Notes: generated by a model not told the origin, from the letters alone. DNA of 41,101 nt from an uncultured Flavonifractor sp. (GCA_944385575.1 CALWXT010000010.1:1-41101), one strand, 5' to 3'. Positions 6,844 to 14,857 are shown, counted from the stretch's first letter. A program made the numbers and translations.

Positions 6844-7989
6844 TTGCCTGCTGGCGGCAATACAGGCAGCCACGGTATTGAGCACCTCCTGGTGGGTCTG
6901 GTCAAAAATATGGGTATAGACCCGTCCTGTGATGGCACAGTCCTTATGCCCCAATGTCTTTCCTATATCCAGCAAAGGCACCCGGGCGCTGTTTGCCAAG
7001 CTGGCAAAGGTATGGCGCAGCCCGTGGATGGTAATGGGGGGCAGTTCATGTTCCTGGATAAAGCTGTGAAAGTCTCCTGTGACCCGGTTGGGATCGCACG
7101 GTTGGCCATCGGCGCGTACCACCACGTACCCGCTGTCGGTCCAGTGAGGGTCCCCTTGTTTTTTCTGCGCCTGCCGCCCGGCTTCCCGGCGGAGCAGCTC
7201 CTCCAAATCCTCCAAGCCACCAATCCCCAGCCTGCGAATGGAGTGACTGGTCTTTGGCTGCTTGAGCACCACCGTTCCGCCCGCGGTGGTGCGGACCGTG
7301 CGGACATGGATCAGGTGCCGCTCCAGGTCTACATTTTCCCAGCGCAGGCCGCAGATCTCGCTGCGGCGGAGGCCCAAATAGCCCGCCAGCTTGACCACCA
7401 GCTCCAGCGGATGGCCCTCTACCGCAGAAAAGAGGGTGCTCAGCTGCTCAGGCGTGTAAAAATACTGCCGCGGGCAGGCCAAACGGGGCGGCTCCACCCG
7501 GTCCACCGGATTTTCCGAAAGAATGCCCTGCCGGTAAGCCGCCTTCAGGGCGGTGTGGAGCAAAATGTGGTGCTTATGCACCGTATTGGTACTCAGCTTT
7601 TTCTCCCGGAGCATGTCACCGTAGTAGTGCTGAATGGCGCGAGAATCCAGGCTTTGAATCGGGATGCGGCCCAGGGCGGGAATAATATGATTCCACACCA
7701 TTCCCCGGTAGCAATAATACGTGGTCTCCTCCCGGTGTGGGCGAACGATCTCCTCCAGCCAGTAGTCCAGCCATTCTCCCACCGTCATGCGGACCGGAGC
7801 GCGCAATCGGTGTTGAAGCCGCCTGAGCTCAAACTGGCACAGTGCCTCCCGGGCCGTTTCCAGCTCACGGAAAGTCTGGGAGCCCCGTACCCGGCGGCCG
7901 CTGCTGTCACTACCATAATCAAAATAGACGTAATAGCGGCCCTTTTCCTCATCAAAGGCCAGATTTTTTTCAATCCGCTTTCTTGCCAT
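6841..7989 (-). CDS. Tyrosine recombinase (phage integrase family)
   Basis: A 382-residue full-length integrase. It has an N-terminal arm-type DNA-binding region (about 1-60), a SAM-like core-binding domain (about 68-160) and a catalytic domain (about 175-375). All catalytic residues are visible: Arg208 in LGLRRSE, Lys247 in KTSHSIRR, His322 and Arg325 in HGLRHTF, His348 in LGHKD, and the nucleophile Tyr358 in VYTH. It should be active. The ATG at 7989 follows GGGAGGATATC. It converges on the lysis cassette and its 5' end faces SLH-A, 193 nt away, so it could act on its own element or on the inverted repeats of the SLH locus; nothing in the sequence decides this. Confidence 0.95.
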   Translation of the reverse strand: MARKRIEKNLAFDEEKGRYYVYFDYGSDSSGRRVRGSQTFRELETAREALCQFELRRLQHRLRAPVRMTVGEWLDYWLEEIVRPHREETTYYCYRGMVWNHIIPALGRIPIQSLDSRAIQHYYGDMLREKKLSTNTVHKHHILLHTALKAAYRQGILSENPVDRVEPPRLACPRQYFYTPEQLSTLFSAVEGHPLELVVKLAGYLGLRRSEICGLRWENVDLERHLIHVRTVRTTAGGTVVLKQPKTSHSIRRLGIGGLEDLEELLRREAGRQAQKKQGDPHWTDSGYVVVRADGQPCDPNRVTGDFHSFIQEHELPPITIHGLRHTFASLANSARVPLLDIGKTLGHKDCAITGRVYTHIFDQTHQEVLNTVAACIAASRQ

Positions 7990-8033
7990 GATATCCTCCC
8001 TTTCTTTCTCTGTGGCAGGTGGTAAACATTTCT

Positions 8034-8062
8034 ATTTTGTCAGTACCTGCCGCAGCCGTCAA
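8034..8062 (-). promoter_or_regulatory. Possible promoter of the recombinase gene
   Basis: The minus strand has a -35 TTGACG and a 4/6-match -10 CAAAAT with a 17-nt spacer, 45 nt before the start codon. Confidence 0.45.
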
Positions 8063-8088
8063 GCCGGCGACCAATATGGCTACCTGTC

Positions 8089-8129
8089 AGCCCTGTGGCC
8101 TTTGGGCCACAGGGCTTTTTTCTTTTTTT
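8089..8129 (+). terminator. Orphan intrinsic terminator just upstream of SLH-A
   Basis: The 12-bp stem AGCCCTGTGGCC (8089-8100) pairs with 8105-8116, followed by a long T-rich tract (8117-8129). It points along the plus strand, but there is no plus-strand gene upstream that it could serve; the nearest ends at 6725 and has its own terminator. It lies where the SLH-A promoter would be expected. Confidence 0.85.
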
Positions 8130-8152
8130 GCATAAGAGGTCTTCTCCTCTGA

Positions 8153-8253
8153 TGGACAAAATTTTAGAAGGAGGAATTCCGAATGAGAAACCTCAAGCGG
8201 GCGCTGAGCCTGGCTCTGGCTGCCATGATGCTGATCGGCATGATGGTCGTCTC
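8153..8253 (+). repeat. 101-bp inverted repeat, SLH-A copy
   Basis: It is identical over 101 bp to the reverse complement of 14440-14540. It covers the last 30 nt of the 5' UTR, the AAGGAGG site and the first 23 to 24 codons. Similarity continues with scattered, mostly synonymous changes to about 8830. Immediately upstream only the short block GAGGTCTTCTC is shared. Confidence 0.95.
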
Positions 8254-10753
8254 TGCCGGCGCCGCCTACAAGGATTTCACCGACAAGGATGAGATCCAGC
8301 ACACTGAGGCTGTCAACACTCTCGTTACCCTGAATGTGATCGGCGGTAAGGAAGACGGCAGCTACTTCGATCCCACTGGCACCCTGACCCGTGCCGAGAT
8401 GGCCAAGCTGGTCACCTTCGTGCTGAACGGCGGCGTGGAGCCTGTTCTGGGCGAGAAGGTCACCCCCACCTACAAGGACATCGACGGCCACTGGGCTGAG
8501 AAGTACATCGAGTACTGCACCAGCATGGGCATCATTGTGGGCGACGGCTCCGGCAAGTTTAATCCCGAGGGCACTCTGACCGCTTCTCAGTGCGCCAAGA
8601 TGCTGCTGACCGCTATGAACTACAAGGACGACATCTTTGGGTTCACCGGTAGCAGCTGGGAGATCAACGTCAACCGTGAGGCTAATGCCGCCGGCCTGTA
8701 CAAGGAGCTGAAGGGCATTTCCGCTTCCGCTCCCATCAGCCGCGACAACGCTGCTCAGATGGTGTACAACGCCATCCAGTCCCAGACCATGGAGCTGTCC
8801 TGGACTCAGGACAAGGAGACTGGCGAGATCAGCCAGCACTATGAGCTGAAGGGCCCCTCTCTGTTCGCTGACAAGTTCGACGGCGAGATCTGGGAGGGTG
8901 TGCTGCAGGCCAGCGGCAACATGAATGCTTATGGCAACACCGCTGCCGGCAAGGAGAAGGTTGCCATCAACGCCACCGTGAAGGACGGCGACGAGATCAC
9001 CGCCACCGATAAGGGCTTCAAGTACGCTGTTGACTGCACCGACCTGATGGGCGAGTACGTCAAGGTTCTGTACAGCACCAAGGAGAAGGAAGCTTACGGC
9101 GTCTATCCTGTTGCCTCTGAGAACACCATCGTGATCGACACCACCGTGGGCGCTCTGAGCGACATCGGCAAGACCGCCAACACCCTGAAGTTCGACGGCA
9201 CCACCTATGATGTGAAGGCTGGCGCTGTTGTAGTCTACTACAACGGTACCGCTTGGGATAACTCCAAGGCCATCATGACTCTGGGCACCGACACCGCTTT
9301 CACCAACTATGACAACGTCAAGCTGGTGGACAACGACGGCGACGAGAAGATCGACACCGCTATCGTGACCGTCAACCAGATCGAGAAGGTCACCTACGTT
9401 GGCTCCGATGCCATTACCCTGACCAACAAGGGCCAGGTGAAGGCTTCTGACGCTGTGTACTCCGATCTGGCTGTGAACGACTATGTCAGCTATGTGAACG
9501 CTGCTTACAGCTACGACAGCAAGGCTGTTCTGACCGAGGCCACCACCATGTCCGGCGAGGTCAACGAGGTCAGCAAGAACAGCTCCAACCAGGTCAACAA
9601 GGTGAAGGTTGACGGCGAGTGGTACACTCTGGGCCAGCAGGATGGCACCGCCACCCCCGTCGTCGACAAGGACGGCAACGAGCTGAGCTACAAGTCCACC
9701 TATGACTTTGTGCTGTACAACGGCTATGTCGTTGTGGCTGACAAGACCCTGGGCAACGGCACCAAGATCGCTGTCATCACCGGCACCACTTCTAACAGCG
9801 ACTACGACGGCAACACCCAGGTCCGCCTGCTGCTGGCCGACGGCACCACTGTTGAGGGTTACGCCAAGACCGCTTCCGGTGCTAACACCACTGGCGATCT
9901 GGTGACCTACACCATCAAGGACGGCATCTATCAGCTGAAGGCCGCTTCCAACACCGACGACGAGACCCGTGCCGGCTATGATGCCTATGTTTCCGGCGCT
10001 GGCTGGGACAAGGACGCCAAGACTGTTGCTGGCAAGAAGATCAACGACTCCGCCGTTGTCTTCGTGCAGTACGACAAGGATCTGAGCACCTCCGCCATTG
10101 AGCAGGGCTTCAAGGTCACCACCGGTGCTGAGATCAACTCCTGGAAGGCTGCCACTTGGGGCACTGCCGGCGAGGTTCTGTACAACAACACCGGCCTGGG
10201 TTACGCTGACGTCGTCTACATTGTGGGCAATGCTCAGACTGCCACTCCCGGTATCAAGAGCAACGCCGCTTACATCACCTCTGGTATCACCCAGGGCAGC
10301 GATTCCACCGGCGACTACTCTGCCTTCACCATCTGGGATGGCACCGACTCCATCAACGTGATTGTCCGCTCCACTCTGACTTCCGGCATCACCAAGGGCG
10401 CTGTCATTACCTTCGACTGGGATGGCGAGAACGAGCTGAAGAATGTTGTTGCTGTTGACGCCGCCACCAAGACTGGTGCTCTGACCTTCAGCAACGGCAA
10501 GCAGGTGAAGATCGACACCACCGGCTATGATCTGGCTGATGACGTGACTATCATCAACGTTTCCACCAAGGATTACGCTGGTGTGGCCGGCAACGCCATT
10601 GCTACCGCCGCTCAGACCTCTACCGTTGGTACCTACAACAAGAACTGCTGGTACACCACCAACGGTGACGGCGAGATCGATCTGCTGGTCATCGACGTGA
10701 CCTCCAACAAGCTGGATAACGTCGGCGCTGGCACTGTCGTTGTTAATCCCTGA
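8183..10753 (+). CDS. SLH-domain surface protein A (S-layer type), probably silent
   Basis: An 856-residue secreted surface protein. A Sec signal peptide (cleavage near SAGA, about residue 27) is followed by three SLH repeats (about 30-205: GGKEDGSYFDPTGTLTRAEM, DIDGHWAEKYIEY, GIIVGDGSGKFNPEGTLT). These anchor proteins to wall polymer. A Gly/Thr/Val/Asp-rich beta-type region of about 640 residues with few or no Cys follows, as in S-layer exposed domains. Codon use is narrow (GGC, AAG, ACC, CTG), typical of very highly expressed genes. The ATG at 8183 has AAGGAGG 8 nt upstream. The first 210 residues are about 85% identical to SLH-B and the remainder is different. No promoter is seen; an orphan terminator occupies that place. 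Confidence 0.9.
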   Translation: MRNLKRALSLALAAMMLIGMMVVSAGAAYKDFTDKDEIQHTEAVNTLVTLNVIGGKEDGSYFDPTGTLTRAEMAKLVTFVLNGGVEPVLGEKVTPTYKDIDGHWAEKYIEYCTSMGIIVGDGSGKFNPEGTLTASQCAKMLLTAMNYKDDIFGFTGSSWEINVNREANAAGLYKELKGISASAPISRDNAAQMVYNAIQSQTMELSWTQDKETGEISQHYELKGPSLFADKFDGEIWEGVLQASGNMNAYGNTAAGKEKVAINATVKDGDEITATDKGFKYAVDCTDLMGEYVKVLYSTKEKEAYGVYPVASENTIVIDTTVGALSDIGKTANTLKFDGTTYDVKAGAVVVYYNGTAWDNSKAIMTLGTDTAFTNYDNVKLVDNDGDEKIDTAIVTVNQIEKVTYVGSDAITLTNKGQVKASDAVYSDLAVNDYVSYVNAAYSYDSKAVLTEATTMSGEVNEVSKNSSNQVNKVKVDGEWYTLGQQDGTATPVVDKDGNELSYKSTYDFVLYNGYVVVADKTLGNGTKIAVITGTTSNSDYDGNTQVRLLLADGTTVEGYAKTASGANTTGDLVTYTIKDGIYQLKAASNTDDETRAGYDAYVSGAGWDKDAKTVAGKKINDSAVVFVQYDKDLSTSAIEQGFKVTTGAEINSWKAATWGTAGEVLYNNTGLGYADVVYIVGNAQTATPGIKSNAAYITSGITQGSDSTGDYSAFTIWDGTDSINVIVRSTLTSGITKGAVITFDWDGENELKNVVAVDAATKTGALTFSNGKQVKIDTTGYDLADDVTIINVSTKDYAGVAGNAIATAAQTSTVGTYNKNCWYTTNGDGEIDLLVIDVTSNKLDNVGAGTVVVNP

Positions 10754-10781
10754 TCTAGTTGATCAGCAGGTTCTTTAACTA

Positions 10782-10830
10782 AAACAATGGGCTTCCCGGT
10801 TTATCCGGGAAGCCCATTGTTTCTTTTTTA
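10782..10830. terminator. Terminator between SLH-A and fibre-like gene 1
   Basis: An almost perfect 18-bp stem (10782-10799 with 10805-10822) is followed by TTTCTTTTTT. Its left flank is A-rich, so it can serve both convergent genes. Confidence 0.9.
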
Positions 10831-11226
10831 CCGGAAAGCCAGGTATTGAAAGACAGTGGCCTCGGTATTCGGAACTCCGCTTACTTCAAAACCATCTTCC
10901 ACAATACGTTGCGTGCCTCTTTCCCAACCAGTGGCGCCTTCACATGTGACATCAGGGTAAATCACATTGCAGTTGCTGCTGACGCCATGGGTTGGCACAT
11001 ATTCAAAGTTCGCTGATCCGAGAATCACAAATTTGGGTTTGAAGCCAAGGTTGATCGTGTTTTTCTCAGTGTTGACGCCGGTACCCGTGTATGTTCCGGC
11101 TACTACCTCGCACTTGCCTCCCAAAGCCGTATCAATTTTCCCAAGGTCCGTGTTGAAGTCGGTGCGCAGAAAGTCATCATTGGGCTCCCATTGATGCAGC
11201 CCATAGTGTTCCGTATAAGATGCCAT
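10828..11226 (-). CDS. Phage tail-fibre-like small protein 1
   Basis: A 132-residue protein with no signal peptide. The N-terminal 40 residues (YTEHYGLHQWEPNDDFLRTD) form a motif common at the start of phage tail-fibre proteins in Clostridia. The C-terminal part has the pattern GTYTGTGVNTEKNTINLGFKP, then a variable middle and an aromatic end (VFQYLAFR), like a small beta-sandwich receptor-binding head. Function in this context is unknown. The ATG at 11226 follows AAAGGGAGG. It converges on SLH-A and is paralogous to the fibre-like gene at 11436 (about 70% identical over the first 38 residues, different middle). Confidence 0.75.
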   Translation of the reverse strand: MASYTEHYGLHQWEPNDDFLRTDFNTDLGKIDTALGGKCEVVAGTYTGTGVNTEKNTINLGFKPKFVILGSANFEYVPTHGVSSNCNVIYPDVTCEGATGWERGTQRIVEDGFEVSGVPNTEATVFQYLAFR

Positions 11227-11435
11227 GTTGCATTCCTCCCTTTACCCTTGCGCGGCAGCGCCTTCAAGGTGTACGCCTGCCGCGCCGGGGTATTTGTCAT
11301 GCTCCGGTCCGGAGATTTTCCCTTTAAAAGGGACTTTCTTCGGCCTTTTTGTTTCGCCCGGGCACGGAAAAAGCCCCCGCCTTTTTGCTGTACAACAAAA
11401 GCCGAGGTCCCAAGAGGTATAGAGGGGGTTATAGC
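11227..11435. other. Intergenic region between the two divergent fibre-like genes
   Basis: This 209-nt stretch has no gene that I can support and no convincing promoter for either fibre-like gene. It contains a 9-bp inverted repeat, GCGCGGCAG with CTGCCGCGC, around an 18-nt loop (about 11249-11284), and the short palindrome CCCTTTAAAAGGG (about 11320-11332). Confidence 0.5.
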
Positions 11436-11849
11436 ATGGCAAACTATACACAGAACTATCAGCTCCACCAGTGGGAGCCGGACGACCATTTTCTGCGCAC
11501 CGATTTCAACACGGACCTTGAAAAAATAGACGACGCCCTGGGGGAAAAAAGCGGGATCGTGACAGGCACATATACCGGTAACAGCAGCGCCAGCCAGTCT
11601 GTCAATCTGGGTTTTCAGCCCAAGGCTGTTCTGGTCATGGAAAGCTCCGGCCTGGCAGCTTCCACCAGCGGCTCCACACCTCAGGTATATGGCGGCCTGG
11701 CCTTGTGGAACAAACCAGTACAGAACACGGCAGACAAAATATCTCTAAAGCTGACCACCACGGGCTTTACCGTATACAACTACTCTGATTACGACTATAT
11801 CCGGATTAACCGCAGCGGCAACACCTATCACTATATGGCGGTACGCTGA
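11436..11849 (+). CDS. Phage tail-fibre-like small protein 2
   Basis: A 137-residue paralogue of fibre-like protein 1, divergent from it. The conserved N-terminal block YTQNYQLHQWEPDDHFLRTD (about 4-23) is followed by a C-terminal domain with GTYTGNSSASQSVNLGFQPKA, a Ser/Gly-rich middle and an aromatic end (YHYMAVR). There is no signal peptide or membrane segment. The ATG at 11436 has AGAGGGGG upstream; longer frames start inside the intergenic region without a binding site. It converges on SLH-B, so each SLH gene is paired tail-to-tail with one fibre-like gene. Glycan or surface binding is the family-based guess. Confidence 0.75.
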   Translation: MANYTQNYQLHQWEPDDHFLRTDFNTDLEKIDDALGEKSGIVTGTYTGNSSASQSVNLGFQPKAVLVMESSGLAASTSGSTPQVYGGLALWNKPVQNTADKISLKLTTTGFTVYNYSDYDYIRINRSGNTYHYMAVR

Positions 11850-11867
11850 ACGGGCGCAGAATGCAAG

Positions 11868-11907
11868 AACAAGCCCCCGGACATTGTCCGGGGGCTTGTT
11901 GCTTGTT
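11868..11907. terminator. Terminator between fibre-like gene 2 and SLH-B
   Basis: A perfect 15-bp stem (11868-11882 with 11886-11900) has a 3-nt loop, then GCTTGTTT. It is the mirror-image counterpart of the terminator at 10782. Confidence 0.8.
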
Positions 11908-11930
11908 TACCTGTATCTGTTCAGAACAGA

Positions 11931-14510
11931 TTAGGCAATGTCAGCCTCATTGGAGGTCTCGATGATGATGTGAGTGATCACGTCATCGGAGTTCACAATG
12001 ATCAGAGCATTGTACAGGTCGGTGATGTCATCATAGGTGTTGATGCCGATCTCGTCGCCAGCCTTGTCGTCCTTGCAGTTGACGTACAGGACAGTCAGGT
12101 CATCAGCAACAGCCTTGGTGGTGGTGGTGCTGAAGGTGGCGTCGGGAGCGGAGCCGGAGCGGCCGGTCAGGTAGGTCAGCAGCTTGTCGGACTCATCATA
12201 GGTCTTGATGGCAGCCTGAGTACCGCCGTGAGCCTGGAAAGCGGTGGAAGCATAGGTGTCGTCGGAGGTGGGCTCGTACTTGTAGATGGTGCCAACAGTC
12301 AGAGTGCCACCGGTCTTCACCTTAACGGTCTTCTCGCCGTCGGTGGTCCACAGGGTGTAGCTGGTGTACACGGTGTCGTCAACCTTGACGGTACCGTTGT
12401 CGGCGGTCACCATGCCGTAGATGGCAGTGGAGGTGGCGCCAGAGGGAGTGCTGCCCAGCTCGATGGAGGCGGCAACAACCTTGCCGTCCTTCACGATGAT
12501 CTTGCAAGCCTTGCCGGCGGTGTCGATGTCGCCCAGGCTGCGGATGTTGTAGGCCTTGTACTCGCTGCCCACGTTCACGAACAGAACGGCGTCGCCAGCG
12601 GTCACAGTGCCCTCAACGGTCTTGGAGGTCTTGTTGTAGAAGTTGGCAGTGCTGGTGGAAGCGCCGCTGGTGGCCTCAACCTTCACCAGAGCCTTGTCGG
12701 CAGAGCCAGTGTAGGTGACGATGTCGCCCACGTTGGGAGTGGCGGTGGAGTCCTTGTCAACGGTGATAATGGTCTTGGTGCCGTCGGCAGCCAGAACCTG
12801 CAGCTTCAGGGGGTTGAAGGTGTCGCCCTTGATACCGTCCTTAGCCAGGACCAGGGAGTAGTTGCTGGCAGACTCGGTGGTCTGAACAGCAGCGCGGACA
12901 TAGCCGTTCACCAGATACAGGTCGAACTTCTCGCCGATCTCGGTGCTGGTGATACCAGTCTTCACGCCGGACAGGCCAGCCAGGGAGCCCATCATGGCCA
13001 CCTTGCCATACACCTTGTAGGCGGTGCCGTCCAGGGTGATGGTCTCGTTGGGAGTGCCCTTGTAGCCGTTCACGGTACCGGACACGACCTCAGCCTTCTC
13101 CACGATGGTGTAAGCACCGTCAGCGGTGGCGGAGGACTTGTACAGGGTGGTAACAACGACAACGTCGTTCTTGGCAATGCCCTCGTACAGCTCGTTGTCA
13201 GCGATGGTGATGGAGCCGACGCCGTTCAGGCTGACCTTCTCCTTGTTGACAGCGGTCACGTAGGACAGGGTGGACTCAACAACGTAAGCCTTGGCAATCT
13301 TGCCGTCGGAGTTGAAGATGAACTTCACGGTGTCGCCCTTCTGAGAGGCCAGGCCCTCGATGGCAGCCTTGGTGCCAGCAGCAGTAGCAGCACCGGCGGT
13401 CACGGAGGAAGCGCCGTAGTTCTTCACAACAACAACAGTGGTAGCAGCGGCAGCGGCGGCCACGTCATACTTCACGCCGTCGATCTGGACCTTGCCAGCG
13501 TTCTCGCCAGCGCTGCCCAGGTCGCCCTTGATGCCGTTAACAGTGCTGTTCAGCACCTGGGTGGAACCGGTGTTGTACACACCATAGATGGTGTCCTTCT
13601 TGTCGGGCTGGTTGGCGATGCCGCCAGTGCCGTCCTTGAAGAGCACGCGAACCTGCTCGCCGATGTTGGACAGAGCCAGGTCGGAGGGGAAGCTAGCGGT
13701 GCGGTCGCCGGTGTTCTCGGTCTCCAGGCGGCCGTACACAGCGATCTCGCCGTCCACGCCAGTAGCGCCGGAAGCCTTGTTGCCGTTGAAGGTGCCGACG
13801 AACACCTGGCCGCCGAACTTGTCAACGAACAGGGGGTTGCCGGACAGGGTGTACTGCTGAGTGATCTGACCAGTGGTCATGTCCTGGCTCCAGGACAGCT
13901 TCATGGTCTTGGACTGGATGGCGTTGTAAACCATCTGAGCGGCATTGTCGCGGGTGATGGGGTCGGAAGCAGAGACGCCGCCCAGCTCCTTGTACAGACC
14001 AGCGGCATTAGCCTCACGGTTGACGTTGATCTCCCAGCTGTTGCCAACAAAGCCGAACACGTCGTCCTTGTAGTTCATGGCAGTCAGCAGCATCTTGGCG
14101 CACTGAGAAGCGGTCAGGGTGCCCTCGGGATTGAACTTGCCGGTGCCGTCACCAACAATGATGTTCATGCTGGTGCAGTACTCGATGTAAGCCTCAGCCC
14201 AGTGGCCCTTGATGTCCTTGTAAGTAGGAGTGACCTTGGTGCCCAGGACAGGCTCGACACCGCCGTTCAGCACGTAGGTGACCAGCTTGGCCATCTCGGC
14301 ACGAGTCAGGGTGCCATTGGGGTCGAAGTAGCTGCCGTCCTCCTTGCCGCCGATAACATTCAGGGCAACGAGAGTGTTGACAGCCTCAGAGTGCTTGATC
14401 TCATCCTTATCGGTGAAATCCTTGGTAGCCGCGCCGGCGGAGACGACCATCATGCCGATCAGCATCATGGCAGCCAGAGCCAGGCTCAGCGCCCGCTTGA
14501 GGTTTCTCAT
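11931..14510 (-). CDS. SLH-domain surface protein B (S-layer type), expressed copy
   Basis: An 859-residue secreted surface protein. The signal peptide is identical to that of SLH-A up to residue 23-24. Three SLH repeats follow (about 30-205), then a long beta-type, Thr/Gly/Ala/Val-rich exposed region unrelated in detail to SLH-A. Codon use is strongly biased toward a few codons, as in major S-layer genes. The ATG at 14510 follows AAGGAGG. Unlike SLH-A it has a near-consensus promoter 70 nt upstream with a dyad over the -35, and it is therefore the likely expressed copy in this orientation. The first 210 residues are about 85% identical to SLH-A. It is likely to be a dominant cell-surface protein. 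Confidence 0.92.
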   Translation of the reverse strand: MRNLKRALSLALAAMMLIGMMVVSAGAATKDFTDKDEIKHSEAVNTLVALNVIGGKEDGSYFDPNGTLTRAEMAKLVTYVLNGGVEPVLGTKVTPTYKDIKGHWAEAYIEYCTSMNIIVGDGTGKFNPEGTLTASQCAKMLLTAMNYKDDVFGFVGNSWEINVNREANAAGLYKELGGVSASDPITRDNAAQMVYNAIQSKTMKLSWSQDMTTGQITQQYTLSGNPLFVDKFGGQVFVGTFNGNKASGATGVDGEIAVYGRLETENTGDRTASFPSDLALSNIGEQVRVLFKDGTGGIANQPDKKDTIYGVYNTGSTQVLNSTVNGIKGDLGSAGENAGKVQIDGVKYDVAAAAAATTVVVVKNYGASSVTAGAATAAGTKAAIEGLASQKGDTVKFIFNSDGKIAKAYVVESTLSYVTAVNKEKVSLNGVGSITIADNELYEGIAKNDVVVVTTLYKSSATADGAYTIVEKAEVVSGTVNGYKGTPNETITLDGTAYKVYGKVAMMGSLAGLSGVKTGITSTEIGEKFDLYLVNGYVRAAVQTTESASNYSLVLAKDGIKGDTFNPLKLQVLAADGTKTIITVDKDSTATPNVGDIVTYTGSADKALVKVEATSGASTSTANFYNKTSKTVEGTVTAGDAVLFVNVGSEYKAYNIRSLGDIDTAGKACKIIVKDGKVVAASIELGSTPSGATSTAIYGMVTADNGTVKVDDTVYTSYTLWTTDGEKTVKVKTGGTLTVGTIYKYEPTSDDTYASTAFQAHGGTQAAIKTYDESDKLLTYLTGRSGSAPDATFSTTTTKAVADDLTVLYVNCKDDKAGDEIGINTYDDITDLYNALIIVNSDDVITHIIIETSNEADIA

Positions 14511-14540
14511 TCGGAATTCCTCCTTCTAAAATTTTGTCCA
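14440..14540 (-). repeat. 101-bp inverted repeat, SLH-B copy
   Basis: It is the exact reverse complement of 8153-8253. Weaker identity continues inward to about 13860. Recombination between the two copies would invert about 6.2 kb. Confidence 0.95.
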
Positions 14541-14580
14541 CCTAGGAGAGAAGACCTCCCCTTCATGAACTTACATGCAT

Positions 14581-14609
14581 AATATACACGACCACCCCCC
14601 AACCGTCAA
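14581..14609 (-). promoter_or_regulatory. Promoter of SLH-B
   Basis: The minus strand has a -35 TTGACG and a -10 TATATT with a 17-nt spacer. It gives a leader of about 65 nt that contains the repeated block. Confidence 0.85.
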
Positions 14610-14620
14610 GCGTTTGACGG
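14603..14620. promoter_or_regulatory. Operator-like dyad over the SLH-B -35
   Basis: A perfect inverted repeat, CCGTCAA, 4 nt, TTGACGG, overlaps the -35 element. It is a candidate binding site for a regulator of S-layer expression. Confidence 0.5.
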
Positions 14621-14817
14621 GCTTTGTAACGAAAGCGTAATATAAGCCCCGCTCTTTTTCCGAGCTTTTTCTTCTGCTTCCAGATCGTGCAGTTTTACGC
14701 ATGCTTTCTATGGTTTTAGACGCTAATTGTGGAATTTTGTTCCCACCCTTTTTGGTTTTTTCAAAAAAGTTGCACGGGCACGTACACCTATCTGTTATAT
14801 ATTTAAGGTAGGCCCCG
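14621..14817. other. AT-rich gap without a gene
   Basis: About 200 nt between the SLH-B promoter and the tRNA terminator. I see no gene, no repeat and no duplicated tRNA end in it. Confidence 0.6.
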
Positions 14818-14855
14818 GGCAAAACAAAAAGGACATCCTTTCGGATGTCCTTTTT
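14818..14855 (-). terminator. Terminator of the tRNA cluster
   Basis: On the minus strand AAAAAGGACATCC pairs with GGATGTCCTTTTT around a GAAA loop (14826-14838 with 14843-14855), followed by GTTTTG. It starts 3 nt after the CCA of tRNA-Val. Confidence 0.9.
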
Positions 14856-14857
14856 GC

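Noticed and set aside
10828-11849. Fibre-like genes as targets of a diversity-generating retroelement
   Set aside because: No reverse transcriptase, no accessory gene and no template/variable repeat pair with adenine-specific changes is present. The differences between the two genes are spread over the sequence.
11970-14582. A very long open frame (870 codons) antisense to SLH-B
   Set aside because: It is a by-product of the narrow codon use of the SLH gene. It has no ribosome binding site, and its product is a low-complexity Val/Gly/His/Asp-rich sequence without domains. Similar antisense frames over the carboxypeptidase, helicase, radical SAM, permease and RNase Y genes were left out for the same reason.
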